From Neisseria arctica (GTDB lineage Bacteria; Pseudomonadota; Gammaproteobacteria; Burkholderiales; Neisseriaceae), in the NCBI RefSeq assembly GCF_022870905.1, contig NZ_CP091510.1, positions 682,001-746,000 of the forward strand: a DNA stretch of 64,000 bases. The letters run 5' to 3'. Every line of letters begins with the position of its first letter. Position 1 is the first letter of the stretch. Positions 54,592-62,352 of the stretch are shown here, piece by piece. Below the pieces are notes generated by a model. It was not told the origin of the DNA and did not search any database. It worked only from the letters and a program-made list of their open reading frames with translations. Both the position numbers and the translations under genes were made by a program.

Positions 54592-55662
54592 ATGTATCTG
54601 AAGAAAAAGCGCGGAATACAGCCGTGGATGGCGGCGGTAGCGGCATTACTTGTTGTAATATGGTTGTTTTATGCATTGGGCAATATACTGACCCCTTTTC
54701 TCATTGCTGCGGTGCTGGCTTATATTCTGAACCCTTTGGTAGAAAAATTGCGTGACAGAGGTATGAAGCGGACACTTGCTTCGATGTTGGTCATGGTGTT
54801 TGCTTTGGTCGTTTTATTGGCGTTGGTGCTGATTATCGTACCCATGTTGATTAACCAATTCAACAATTTGGTTGCACGATTACCGCAGATAGTAGGTTAT
54901 GTTCAAAATACACTACTGCCGTGGATACAGGGTTTTGCCGGTGATTATGTATCCTTGAATACAGATTCGATTGTGGCTTGGTTGCAATCGCATACCGGTT
55001 CGTTAAACGAGGCTCTGCAAAAAATCGTACCAACGGTGATGAAGCAGGGGGGGAATATGGTGTTGGGCGTAACCAATCTGTTTCTTTTGCCGTTTTTGCT
55101 GTATTACTTTTTGCTTGATTGGCAACGTTGGGCACATGGTATACGCGCTCTTGTGCCACGCCGTTATATCGATACCTACAGTCGCATCAGTTCCAATATG
55201 GATCAAGTATTGGGTGAATTTCTGCGTGGGCAGCTTACCGTAATGCTGGTGATGGGACTGGTTTACGGCATCGGCTTGATGCTAACCGGTTTGGACTCCG
55301 GCTTTGCCATCGGCATGATTGCCGGCATTTTGGTTTTCGTACCTTATCTGGGAGCATTTACGGGCTTACTGTTGGCTACTTTGGCAGCTTTGCTTCAATT
55401 CGGTTCGTGGCAGGGATTGCTGATGGTTTGGGCAGTTTTTGCAGTTGGCCAATTTTTAGAAAGCTTTTTCATTACGCCGAAAATTGTCGGCGAACGTATC
55501 GGTTTGTCGCCTTTCTGGGTGATTTTCTCGTTGATGGCTTTTGGTCAGCTGATGGGTTTTATCGGAATGTTGATTGGTTTGCCGTTAGCAGCCGTGAGCT
55601 TGGTATTGCTGCGTGAAGGAGCCGATGCTTATTTTAAAAGCCATTTTTACCAGCATAAATAA
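54592..55662 (+). CDS. AI-2E family transporter (PerM/YhhT-like)
   Basis: A 356-residue membrane protein with about eight helices. Family signatures include LAYILNPLVEKLRDRGMKR (about 42-60) near the N-terminus and the conserved LVFVPYLGAFTGLLLATLAA and FWVIFSLMAFGQLMGFIGML near the C-terminus. The AI-2E group includes permeases and Na+/H+ antiporters; its function here is unknown. The ATG at 54592 has GGGCAGG upstream; the ATG at 54568 is an alternative. The gene contains a run of seven G near 55047-55053. Confidence 0.9.
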   Translation: MYLKKKRGIQPWMAAVAALLVVIWLFYALGNILTPFLIAAVLAYILNPLVEKLRDRGMKRTLASMLVMVFALVVLLALVLIIVPMLINQFNNLVARLPQIVGYVQNTLLPWIQGFAGDYVSLNTDSIVAWLQSHTGSLNEALQKIVPTVMKQGGNMVLGVTNLFLLPFLLYYFLLDWQRWAHGIRALVPRRYIDTYSRISSNMDQVLGEFLRGQLTVMLVMGLVYGIGLMLTGLDSGFAIGMIAGILVFVPYLGAFTGLLLATLAALLQFGSWQGLLMVWAVFAVGQFLESFFITPKIVGERIGLSPFWVIFSLMAFGQLMGFIGMLIGLPLAAVSLVLLREGADAYFKSHFYQHK

Positions 55663-55682
55663 AAGGGAAATAACCCATATCG

Positions 55683-55719
55683 AAAGGCCGTCTGAATATT
55701 TTCAGGCGGCCTTTTTTAA
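55683..55719 (+). terminator. DUS-variant terminator
   Basis: AAAGGCCGTCTGAA pairs with TTCAGGCGGCCTTT (one base off DUS), followed by TTTTT. Confidence 0.8.
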
Positions 55720-55881
55720 GGTCAATGGTATATTGAGCCGGGTTGATTGAAATATTACTGTACTGTTGTCGGGTGCGGTTCGGCAGGGAGTATGCCATTC
55801 CCAGTGTTCTTGCTAAGTAAGAATGGGTAAGAAAATGACCGGGTTTTTACCCGGCCGTATGTAAAATTTATTTGAAGTTAG

Positions 55882-56292
55882 TTACGGAATTTGCGAAACA
55901 GGCGCTTTTCGGCTGAGTTTCCATTTGATACCGTAACCGATTAATACCGGAACTACGGATAAAATACTTTTAAATGTCCAAGTAGCGTACCAAGGTTTTG
56001 CGATAACGATAGTATCGGTGGTTGCACCGGGAACAACGATATCGCGGATAGCTATCCAATCCAGATAAGGCCACCAGCAGGCGGCAAGCAACCCCAAGAA
56101 TATCGGCCAAATCAGTCGGGTTAGATTGCGCTGCCACAAAATAAAAAATACAACCGCCCAAACCAAAGTGAGCAGGCTGATTAAAAGCGTGGTGTGCGTG
56201 GGCGCACCGAAATAGTCGGCGATAAAGTAGGTTAGCGCTACCCACAATGCCGCCAATACGGCCATAATCAGTTCTTCAGGGCGTTTAAACAT
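55882..56292 (-). CDS. Hypothetical membrane protein
   Basis: A 136-residue protein with about four predicted helices, starting MFKRPEELIMAVLAALWVAL. A Trp-rich loop (ACWWPYLDWIAIRD) separates the second pair of helices. The C-terminus is basic. No recognised family. It diverges from the MFS gene, with two DUS copies in the gap. Confidence 0.75.
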   Translation of the reverse strand: MFKRPEELIMAVLAALWVALTYFIADYFGAPTHTTLLISLLTLVWAVVFFILWQRNLTRLIWPIFLGLLAACWWPYLDWIAIRDIVVPGATTDTIVIAKPWYATWTFKSILSVVPVLIGYGIKWKLSRKAPVSQIP

Positions 56293-56419
56293 ACCAAGGT
56301 TGTCCTTTTATCAAGTGTTGCAAATCATTATACCAACAGTATCAGTTGCTGCAAGCATTCGCAGATGCTGTATTTGAGGGATTACTCGAAAGATATTTTT
56401 AAATGGGTAAAATTTTATA

Positions 56420-56486
56420 TGCCGTCTGAAAGATCGGGGTAATCGTTGTATAATCGCCGATTACATTGAAAAATTTTCAGACGGCC
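56420..56486. repeat. Widely spaced DUS pair flanking a -10-like TATAAT
   Basis: ATGCCGTCTGAA at 56420-56431 and the complementary TTCAGACGGCCT at 56475-56486 flank TATAAT (56449-56454). The spacing of about 43 bases makes a terminator unlikely. Confidence 0.5.
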
Positions 56487-56508
56487 TTTGCCGCTTTTGT
56501 TTTATATC

Positions 56509-57906
56509 ATGGCCAAACAAAACCGCACCCAAATGTTTCCCGAAGAATGGCGCGCCAGCAGCTCTTTAGCGGGAGTTTATGCTTTACGTATGCTGGGCAT
56601 GTTTTTGGTTTTGCCCGTTCTTGCTCTGTATGCGGCTACTTTGCCCGGGGCGGAAAATAATAAAGTATTGATTGGTTTGGCCATGGGGGCGTATGGCTTG
56701 ACCCAGGCGGTAATGCAACTGCCCTTAGGGATGGCCTCCGACCGTTTCGGCCGGAAAAAGGTGATTTATGCGGGCTTGCTGGTGTTTGCAGCAGGCAGCT
56801 TTATGGCTGCCGTTGCAAATAGTTTGGAAATGCTGGTTTTAGCCCGTGCGGTGCAGGGGGCGGGAGCAGTGAGCGCAGCGGTAACGGCTTTAGTAGCCGA
56901 TCTGACGCGCGAGGAAGTCCGTACCCGTGCCATGGCCATGATAGGCTTGAGCATTGGTTTGACATTTTCATTCAGCTTGGCGGTCGCTCCGCTGCTAACC
57001 CGTTGGATAGGGGTGCCCGGCTTATTTTTACTGACGGCCGTGCTGACCTTGATCAGCATCGCTGTAGTGGCGTTTATAACTCCTGATCCTGTCCGCTCAA
57101 AACTGCATGAAGACGCGCAAGTCCAACCCGGGCGCTTGGGAGAGGTATTGAAAAACGGGCAGTTATTGCGCCTGAACTTCGGTATTTTCGCACTTCATGC
57201 CGCACAAATGGCATTGTTTACTTCGTTACCGTTTGCCATGGTGGCGCAAGGTCTGGATAAGGTACAGCATTGGCAGGTGTATCTTCCTGCTACCGTTATC
57301 GGTTTGATTGTGATGGTGCCGTTGATTATAGTCGGGGAAACGCGCAATAAGCTCAAACAGATATTTATATTAGGTATCGCATGTATAACAGCCGCGCAAT
57401 TGGCGCTTTGGCTCGGCTTATCGTCATTGTGGTGGATTGCTTTGGCTTTAGTGGTGTATTTTATCGGCTTCAATGTGTTGGAAGCCAGCCTGCCGTCTCT
57501 AGTATCGAAAATCGCTCCGTCTGATTTAAAAGGCACGGCTATGGGTGTTTATAATACCTTACAGTCTGTCGGTTTGTTTGTTGGCGGAGCAGCCGGCGGC
57601 GTATTGTTCCAATACTTCGGTTTCGGCGGTATATTCGCATTCTGTATCGGCTTAATGTTGTTATGGTTCTGGGTGGCGGCTACCGCGCCTGCCCCAAAGC
57701 CGGTAAAAAATATTGCGTTCGGCGTACCAGCAGCTTGGCAGGGGCGTGAAGACGCTTTACACTCTGCATTAAATACGCTTGACGGTGTAGAGGCTGTGAG
57801 TTTCAGTGCCGACAAACAAACCGTGTATATCAAGGCACTGCAAAAAGGTTTTGACGAGGCAGCGGCCAACCAAATAATTTCAGGAGTAGAAAATGTCATT
57901 AAATAA
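56509..57906 (+). CDS. MFS transporter with C-terminal YAM-like domain (YajR type)
   Basis: A 465-residue protein with 12 predicted helices and a C-terminal soluble domain (about 395-465). Motif A between TM2 and TM3 is [16 protein letters not shown], and [20 protein letters not shown] (TM4-5) marks the drug:H+ antiporter-like branch. The C-terminal part ([20 protein letters not shown]) resembles the ferredoxin-like YAM domain of YajR. Substrate unknown. The ATG at 56509 is preferred to the one at 56488. Its 3' end overlaps ssb by 14 bases. Confidence 0.9.
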   Translation: MAKQNRTQMFPEEWRASSSLAGVYALRMLGMFLVLPVLALYAATLPGAENNKVLIGLAMGAYGLTQAVMQLPLGMASDRFGRKKVIYAGLLVFAAGSFMAAVANSLEMLVLARAVQGAGAVSAAVTALVADLTREEVRTRAMAMIGLSIGLTFSFSLAVAPLLTRWIGVPGLFLLTAVLTLISIAVVAFITPDPVRSKLHEDAQVQPGRLGEVLKNGQLLRLNFGIFALHAAQMALFTSLPFAMVAQGLDKVQHWQVYLPATVIGLIVMVPLIIVGETRNKLKQIFILGIACITAAQLALWLGLSSLWWIALALVVYFIGFNVLEASLPSLVSKIAPSDLKGTAMGVYNTLQSVGLFVGGAAGGVLFQYFGFGGIFAFCIGLMLLWFWVAATAPAPKPVKNIAFGVPAAWQGREDALHSALNTLDGVEAVSFSADKQTVYIKALQKGFDEAAANQIISGVENVIK

Positions 57907-58411
57907 AGTGATTTTAATCGGTAACCTTGGCCGCGACCCAGAAGTGCGCTATATGCCCAACGGCGAGGCCGTATGTAATTTTAGTATCGCAACCAGCGAA
58001 ACTTGGAACGACCGTAACGGCCAGCGTCAAGAACGAACAGAGTGGCACAATATCACTATGTATCGCCGCTTGGCCGAAATTGCGGGCCAATATTTACGCA
58101 AAGGCAGTCAAGTGTATATTGAAGGCCGCATTCAAAGCCGGAAATATCAAGGTAAAGACGGCATTGAACGCACTGCATACGATATTATTGCAAGCGAAAT
58201 GAAAATGCTCGGCTCGCGCAGCGGCGGGAGTTCTGCCGAATATGCGGATCAAGGTAGTTATCAATCGGCGCCTTCTCAAAATCATTACCAAAGCGCACCG
58301 CCTGCTTACCAGCAGGAAGCCCCGGCAGCCCCACCGGCAGCACCGCGCCGCCAAGCCCCAGCAACGCCTGCCGCTCCGATCGATGATATTGATGATGATA
58401 TTCCGTTCTGA
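57893..58411 (+). CDS. ssb: Single-stranded DNA-binding protein Ssb
   Basis: A 172-residue SSB. The OB-fold (about 1-110) starts [20 protein letters not shown] and includes [20 protein letters not shown]. The disordered Gln/Pro/Ala tail ends in the acidic protein-interaction tip DDIDDDIPF. It coats single-stranded DNA in replication, repair and transformation. CAGGAG precedes the ATG. It overlaps the MFS gene, so both may share a transcript. Confidence 0.97.
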   Translation: MSLNKVILIGNLGRDPEVRYMPNGEAVCNFSIATSETWNDRNGQRQERTEWHNITMYRRLAEIAGQYLRKGSQVYIEGRIQSRKYQGKDGIERTAYDIIASEMKMLGSRSGGSSAEYADQGSYQSAPSQNHYQSAPPAYQQEAPAAPPAAPRRQAPATPAAPIDDIDDDIPF

Positions 58412-58419
58412 GTGTATAG

Positions 58420-58456
58420 AAAGAAAAAACGGAAGCAAGGCTTCCGTTTTTTCTTT
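58420..58456. terminator. Rho-independent terminator of ssb
   Basis: AAAGAAAAAACGGAAG pairs exactly with CTTCCGTTTTTTCTTT around CAAGG, 9 bases after the ssb stop; no DUS. Confidence 0.9.
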
Positions 58457-58476
58457 CTTACATTTCAAACCATTTA

Positions 58477-58839
58477 TTACACCGAACGTACATTTTTATA
58501 AATCAACTTCGCGATTCTACGGCTAACTCGGTATTGAATTAGGTTTGCTCGAATATGGTCAGGGTCGTCCAGTAAATGAGTAAGGTTAAACCCACTGGTG
58601 TTGTAAAGAGTTTGCTTGCGGTCTTTACCTACAATTTCGGTGAGTTTTTTATCCAGTATTTTTTGCGAAAACCGTTCTTTTTCAGGCTTCTTACGGTCTG
58701 CATCAAACAAGGCTTTCATCGTATCCGTATGCGGGGATAAAATCGCATCAAAACGCGCTAACACAATCAGCGGCAGCATTACATGGCGATATTGTGGCGG
58801 ACGGTAGGTACCGCGTAAACCGTTGGCAACAACCACCAA
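58477..58839 (-). pseudogene. Type I restriction-modification methyltransferase (hsdM) remnant
   Basis: The minus-strand frame encodes VVANGLRGTYRPPQYRHVM followed by LPLIVLARFDAILSPH, matching the N-terminal helical domain of HsdM (compare the VADLLRG...YRPPQY...LPxxVLRRLD pattern). It continues to LTHLLDDPDHIRANL, the DPDNIKANL region, and then stops without the methyltransferase domain (no NPPF or SAM motif). Upstream, a different frame contains FAWNV (about 58860), which looks like the preceding part (FIWNVA) of the same domain, pointing to frame disruption. No hsdS or hsdR is visible. I judge it a decayed type I R-M gene. Confidence 0.65.
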
Positions 58840-59228
58840 GTGTTAAAAGGAAAAGGACGTTCCACGCGAAACGGAGGCAAAATAGCGTTTTGCCATCGTT
58901 GAGTGATTGATCAACCAAATCAGATATTCTGGTAACAAGGCTTCTCCCCTCTAAATTAATTATAAATGGATTGCTTATTACCAATTTATCTTAATACCTC
59001 ACGTAATAAAAATAAGTCATCAGCTCCCTTTGTGTTACCAATAAAATAGCATTGTGTAGCCAAAATGACGGCTTAGGATCATACTTCCAATCAATGCTTG
59101 TGAGAAGTGTAGTATTAATTTGATAAGAGTCTTCTGGAAGTGGTATGAAGCGGTATTATGCCGACAAAGGAAATAAAGCATAAAATTTTTATGGCTCTCT
59201 TGAAACGAGTTAAATAAAGGAGTGAAGA
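58840..59228. other. Degenerate region upstream of the hsdM remnant
   Basis: Contains an out-of-frame fragment on the minus strand around 58850-58985 that may be the N-terminus of the hsdM remnant. The part from 58985 to 59228 shows no gene other than the promoter area of the chorismate mutase. The ribosome-binding site AAAGGAG lies at about 59217. Confidence 0.4.
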
Positions 59229-59525
59229 ATGTCGGCAGAACAAATGAACACCTTGGAAGAGATTCGTGCGCAGATTGATGTGATTGATGCGAAGCTGATT
59301 ACGTTGCTTGCCGAGCGTCAAAAATATGTAAAGCGTGCGGGTGAGATAAAGCCAAAGAATAATCCTATGGCTGTTGCAGCCCCTGACCGCGTCGCACAAG
59401 TGATTGCAAAACGGCGTGAGCAAGCAGAAGTAGTAGGCTTGGCACCTGATGTGGCAGAAGCCGTTTGGCAGGCGATGATCACAGCGTTTATTGCATTTGA
59501 GCATCAGATAAATGTTGCTGATTAG
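59229..59525 (+). CDS. Chorismate mutase, AroQ class
   Basis: A 98-residue all-helical chorismate mutase domain starting MSAEQMNTLEEIRAQIDVID. Active-site residues of the AroQ type are visible: IRAQIDVIDAKLITLLAERQ (first helix Arg), Lys in YVKRAGEIK (about 38-46), and RVAQVIAKRREQAEVVGLAP (about 59-78). It converts chorismate to prephenate for Phe/Tyr synthesis. There is no fused dehydratase or dehydrogenase and no exported signal. AAAGGAG precedes the ATG. Confidence 0.93.
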   Translation: MSAEQMNTLEEIRAQIDVIDAKLITLLAERQKYVKRAGEIKPKNNPMAVAAPDRVAQVIAKRREQAEVVGLAPDVAEAVWQAMITAFIAFEHQINVAD

Positions 59526-59820
59526 CAGTATATCATTATTTTTGAATTATTTTTATTACGACGTATTTTTATAGATGGGTGTCGAGTGCCATCTGTAAGA
59601 CGGAGATTCTGGGTGATGTTTTTTTAACACTCTCAATATACATATAATAGTAAACCGGAATGTCTAAAAGTTGATGTAGGGCGAATGAATGGATATTGAA
59701 ATAGGATACTGCGTTTCCTAGATTTGGTATTCTTATCCAACTTACGAAAATTTTGTTTGGAAAGGTGCAAATCTATAAAGTAAACGGCTTTACCATGTCA
59801 TTAAAATTAGATTGCAACGG

Positions 59821-59848
59821 TTGCTATTTTGGCTATCTTTGATACAAT
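59821..59848 (+). promoter_or_regulatory. Sigma-70 promoter of greA
   Basis: TTGCTA (59821-59826), 16-base spacer and TACAAT (59843-59848). Predicted transcription start near 59855. Confidence 0.65.
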
Positions 59849-59854
59849 AAGCAC

Positions 59855-59909
59855 TATATTTGAAAGCAACAAGCAAGCCGCCGCAATTCGGGCGGCTTGC
59901 GTTTTTATA
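59855..59909 (+). ncRNA. Leader RNA with strong terminator upstream of greA
   Basis: From the predicted start near 59855 the RNA soon meets GCAAGCCGCC / GGCGGCTTGC followed by TTTTTAT. This would give a short RNA of about 50 bases or attenuate greA. In E. coli the greA leader is similarly terminated to give GraL RNAs; the parallel is positional, not sequence-based. Confidence 0.5.
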
Positions 59910-59952
59910 TTAAAAAACAGGGCGGGTGCGCCGCTCTTTTGGAGAAGAAGAA

Positions 59953-60429
59953 ATGCAGAAAATTCCGTTGACCGTACGCGGTGCCGAATTGCTGAAAGCC
60001 GAATTGCAGCACCTTAAAAGTGTGGCCCGACCTGCTGTCATCGAAGCCATTGCCGAGGCCCGTTCACATGGTGATTTGTCTGAGAATGCCGAATATGAGG
60101 CTGCTAAAGAGCGCCAAGGTTTTATCGAGGGGCGGATCGCTGAGGTAGAGGGTAAGCTCTCGATGGCGCATATTATCAACCCGGCCGAAATCCATGCCGA
60201 AGGCAAGGTGGTTTTTGGCGCAACGGTGACTTTAGAAGACTTAGAAACCGAAGAGCGCGTTCGTTATCAAATTGTGGGTGAAGATGAGGCAGATATTAAA
60301 GAAAATAAAATTTCTGTCGGCTCGCCGATTGCACGAGCTCTGATTGGTAAAGAAGAGGGTGATGTGGCTGAAGTACAAGCTCCGAGCGGTGTGCGCGAGT
60401 ATGATATTGTGAGTGTTGAATACATTTAA
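59953..60429 (+). CDS. greA: Transcription elongation factor GreA
   Basis: A 158-residue GreA of normal length starting [20 protein letters not shown]. The coiled-coil tip acidic pair is in [20 protein letters not shown] (about 34-53), where Asp41 and Glu44 act. The C-terminal FKBP-like part ends [10 protein letters not shown]. It helps backtracked RNA polymerase cleave its transcript. GGAGAAG lies just upstream of the ATG at 59953. Confidence 0.96.
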   Translation: MQKIPLTVRGAELLKAELQHLKSVARPAVIEAIAEARSHGDLSENAEYEAAKERQGFIEGRIAEVEGKLSMAHIINPAEIHAEGKVVFGATVTLEDLETEERVRYQIVGEDEADIKENKISVGSPIARALIGKEEGDVAEVQAPSGVREYDIVSVEYI

Positions 60430-60758
60430 TTGTATTTTACAGAATTGCTTGCTGTGTTATTAATGATTGAGGGCATCGGATTTAATAGAATTGGATCCGG
60501 TGCCTTTGTTTTCCGATTCTAATTTGTAAAAACATTTTAAAACAAGGGTACAAAGATTATTGGTTGGATTATGTGGCAGATAGGATGATCTGGCTGGGTA
60601 AATATACAGTATCCTCATATATTTACTGTGGTAATATTTGCACTAAGAGGAACGTTTATCCGGATAAACCTTTGCTTTGTCTTAAACGTTTGACAGTAAG
60701 GGCAGGCTCAGCGTATACAGGCAGACATACGATAAGCAAATTATAAAATGAGGTAGGA
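60430..60758. other. Intergenic region greA / DUF4149 gene
   Basis: Contains the greA terminator (60472-60510). A 60-codon plus-strand frame at 60564-60746 lacks codon-use or family support and is not called as a gene. Confidence 0.4.
60472..60510 (+). terminator. Terminator of greA
   Basis: GGCATCGGAT (60472-60481) pairs with ATCCGGTGCC (60494-60503) with one wobble, followed by TTTGTTTT. Confidence 0.75.
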
Positions 60759-61202
60759 ATGAATAAACTGGCAGCAGTGTTGGCAGGTGCATGGTTGGGC
60801 TTGCAATTGGGTATAGGTTATCTGGCCGTGCCGGTGCTGTTTTCTCATATGACGAAAATGGAAGCCGGAGCTATGGCCGGAAGTATGTTTAATGTTGTGG
60901 CCTATAGTGGTTTGGCGGTATGGTTGTTAATTTATTTTATAGGCCGTCATGAATTGAGCCGAAGCCTAATCCGTACCAAAACCAATAAATTCGTTTTGCT
61001 GTTGCTGGCTTTGTTGGCGATAAATCAATTTTTGGTTACGCCGGTAATTGAAGCGCATAAGGCGGGAACAACCAATTGGTTGCTTTCTCTGGTAGGCGGG
61101 AGCTTCGGACAATGGCACGGCACTTCGAGCGTGATTTATATGGTTTGCAGTATATTGGCTTTCGGATTGGTATTTCGTATGTTACGCTTGGAATGGCATT
61201 AA
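60759..61202 (+). CDS. DUF4149 domain membrane protein
   Basis: A 147-residue protein with four hydrophobic segments, starting MNKLAAVLAGAWLGLQLGIG. It has the DUF4149 pattern, GYLAVPVLFSHM (about 20-31) and a HGTSSVIYMVCSIL near 120. Function unknown. GAGGTAGG precedes the ATG. It is convergent with yhbY across a DUS palindrome. Confidence 0.9.
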   Translation: MNKLAAVLAGAWLGLQLGIGYLAVPVLFSHMTKMEAGAMAGSMFNVVAYSGLAVWLLIYFIGRHELSRSLIRTKTNKFVLLLLALLAINQFLVTPVIEAHKAGTTNWLLSLVGGSFGQWHGTSSVIYMVCSILAFGLVFRMLRLEWH

Positions 61203-61220
61203 GCTAGATTTGGATATTAA

Positions 61221-61256
61221 ACAAAGGCCGTCTGAAAATTTTCAGACGGCCTTTGT
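61221..61256. terminator. 36-bp perfect DUS palindrome, bidirectional terminator
   Basis: ACAAAGGCCGTCTGAAAA and its exact complement between the DUF4149 gene (plus) and yhbY (minus). Confidence 0.8.
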
Positions 61257-61277
61257 AATTCAAGATAGGGTTACTCT

Positions 61278-61559
61278 TTAAGCTTCAATATTTTTACGCC
61301 ATAAAACCAGTAATTTGCCAATATGCTGAACTAGCTGAGCATCTACGGCTTCGCAAAGAGCTTCGCACATTTCGATACGTTCGCTGCGGTCATCACCCAA
61401 AACACGTACTTTAATCAATTCGTGCGCGGTGAGCGCCGCATCGGTTTCTTTAATAACCGATTCGGTAAGGCCGTTTTGGCCGATCATTACTACCGGATTC
61501 AGGTGGTGGGCACGGGCTTTAAGCGCCAAAATTTCTTTATGGCTGAGCTTGTCTGTCAT
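61278..61559 (-). CDS. yhbY: Ribosome assembly RNA-binding protein YhbY
   Basis: A 93-residue CRM-domain protein. LKARAHHLNPVVMIGQNGLT (about 13-32) and LIKVRVLGDDRSERIEM (about 48-64) are the family blocks, with the GxxG loop near GQNG. It binds pre-50S particles during large-subunit assembly. It diverges from rlmE, a common arrangement (yhbY-rlmE-ftsH) in proteobacteria. Confidence 0.95.
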   Translation of the reverse strand: MTDKLSHKEILALKARAHHLNPVVMIGQNGLTESVIKETDAALTAHELIKVRVLGDDRSERIEMCEALCEAVDAQLVQHIGKLLVLWRKNIEA

Positions 61560-61667
61560 GATGAACTACTTTAAATCAAATAAATAAATTCTTATTTTAC
61601 GCGAATTGCAGCCTTTCGTGCAGAAAATAACGTACAATAGCACTCTTTTGTTTTTCAATATGGCTTT

Positions 61668-62288
61668 ATGGCAGTCCGTTCGAAATCCTCCAAAGCTTGG
61701 CTCAACGAGCATGTGAACGATCACTATGTGCATATGGCGCAAAAAGATGGCTATCGTGCGCGCGCGGCTTACAAACTTTTGGAAATCAATGAAAAAGATA
61801 AGTTGATCAAGCCGGGTACAGTATTGGCAGATTTGGGTAGCGCTCCGGGCAGTTGGTCTCAGGTGGCAGCCAAACTGGTCGGCCAAGGCGGTGAAGTTTT
61901 TGCTTTGGATATTTTGCCGATGGAACAGATTGACGGCGTATCGTTTATCCAAGGTGATTTTCGTGAAGAATCCGTATTGGCGGAGTTCGAATCTTTACTT
62001 GCGGGGAGGCCGCTAGACCTTGTAATTTGCGATATGGCCCCCAATATGTCGGGCAATGCAGTAACGGATCAGGCCCGTAGCTTCTACTTGTGCGAGTTGG
62101 CCTTGGATTTTGCGGCCAACCACCTGAAGCCTGGCGGTATGTTTTTGGTTAAAGTATTTCAAGGTGCCGGTTATCAGGAGTATCTGTCGGAAATGAAGAA
62201 AGTTTTCACTACAGTACAGACGCGCAAGCCCGAAGCTTCACGCAATCGTTCCAGTGAGATTTATCTATTAGGTAAAAATAAACGCTGA
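61668..62288 (+). CDS. rlmE: 23S rRNA (uridine-2'-O-)-methyltransferase RlmE
   Basis: A 206-residue FtsJ/RrmJ methyltransferase. The SAM site is [19 protein letters not shown] (about 45-63). The catalytic tetrad K-D-K-E is compatible with [13 protein letters not shown] (Lys37), [11 protein letters not shown] (Asp123), MFLVKVFQG (Lys) and RSSEIYLLG (Glu). It methylates U2552 of 23S rRNA. It lies 65 bases before ftsH in the conserved rlmE-ftsH order. Confidence 0.96.
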   Translation: MAVRSKSSKAWLNEHVNDHYVHMAQKDGYRARAAYKLLEINEKDKLIKPGTVLADLGSAPGSWSQVAAKLVGQGGEVFALDILPMEQIDGVSFIQGDFREESVLAEFESLLAGRPLDLVICDMAPNMSGNAVTDQARSFYLCELALDFAANHLKPGGMFLVKVFQGAGYQEYLSEMKKVFTTVQTRKPEASRNRSSEIYLLGKNKR

Positions 62289-62352
62289 CAATGCACCTGC
62301 CCTGATTTAAAATTCATTTTTCATTTTCACCCTATTTATGGAGCCTGTTTCA

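Larger units (their letters stand above)
59526..59952. other. Intergenic region with greA promoter and leader
   Basis: The part 59526-59800 shows nothing recognisable. The right part holds the greA promoter (59821-59848), leader terminator (59871-59909) and ribosome-binding site. Confidence 0.45.

Noticed and set aside
60564-60746. 60-codon frame upstream of the DUF4149 gene
   Set aside because: No ribosome-binding site, no family and unusual composition; likely chance.
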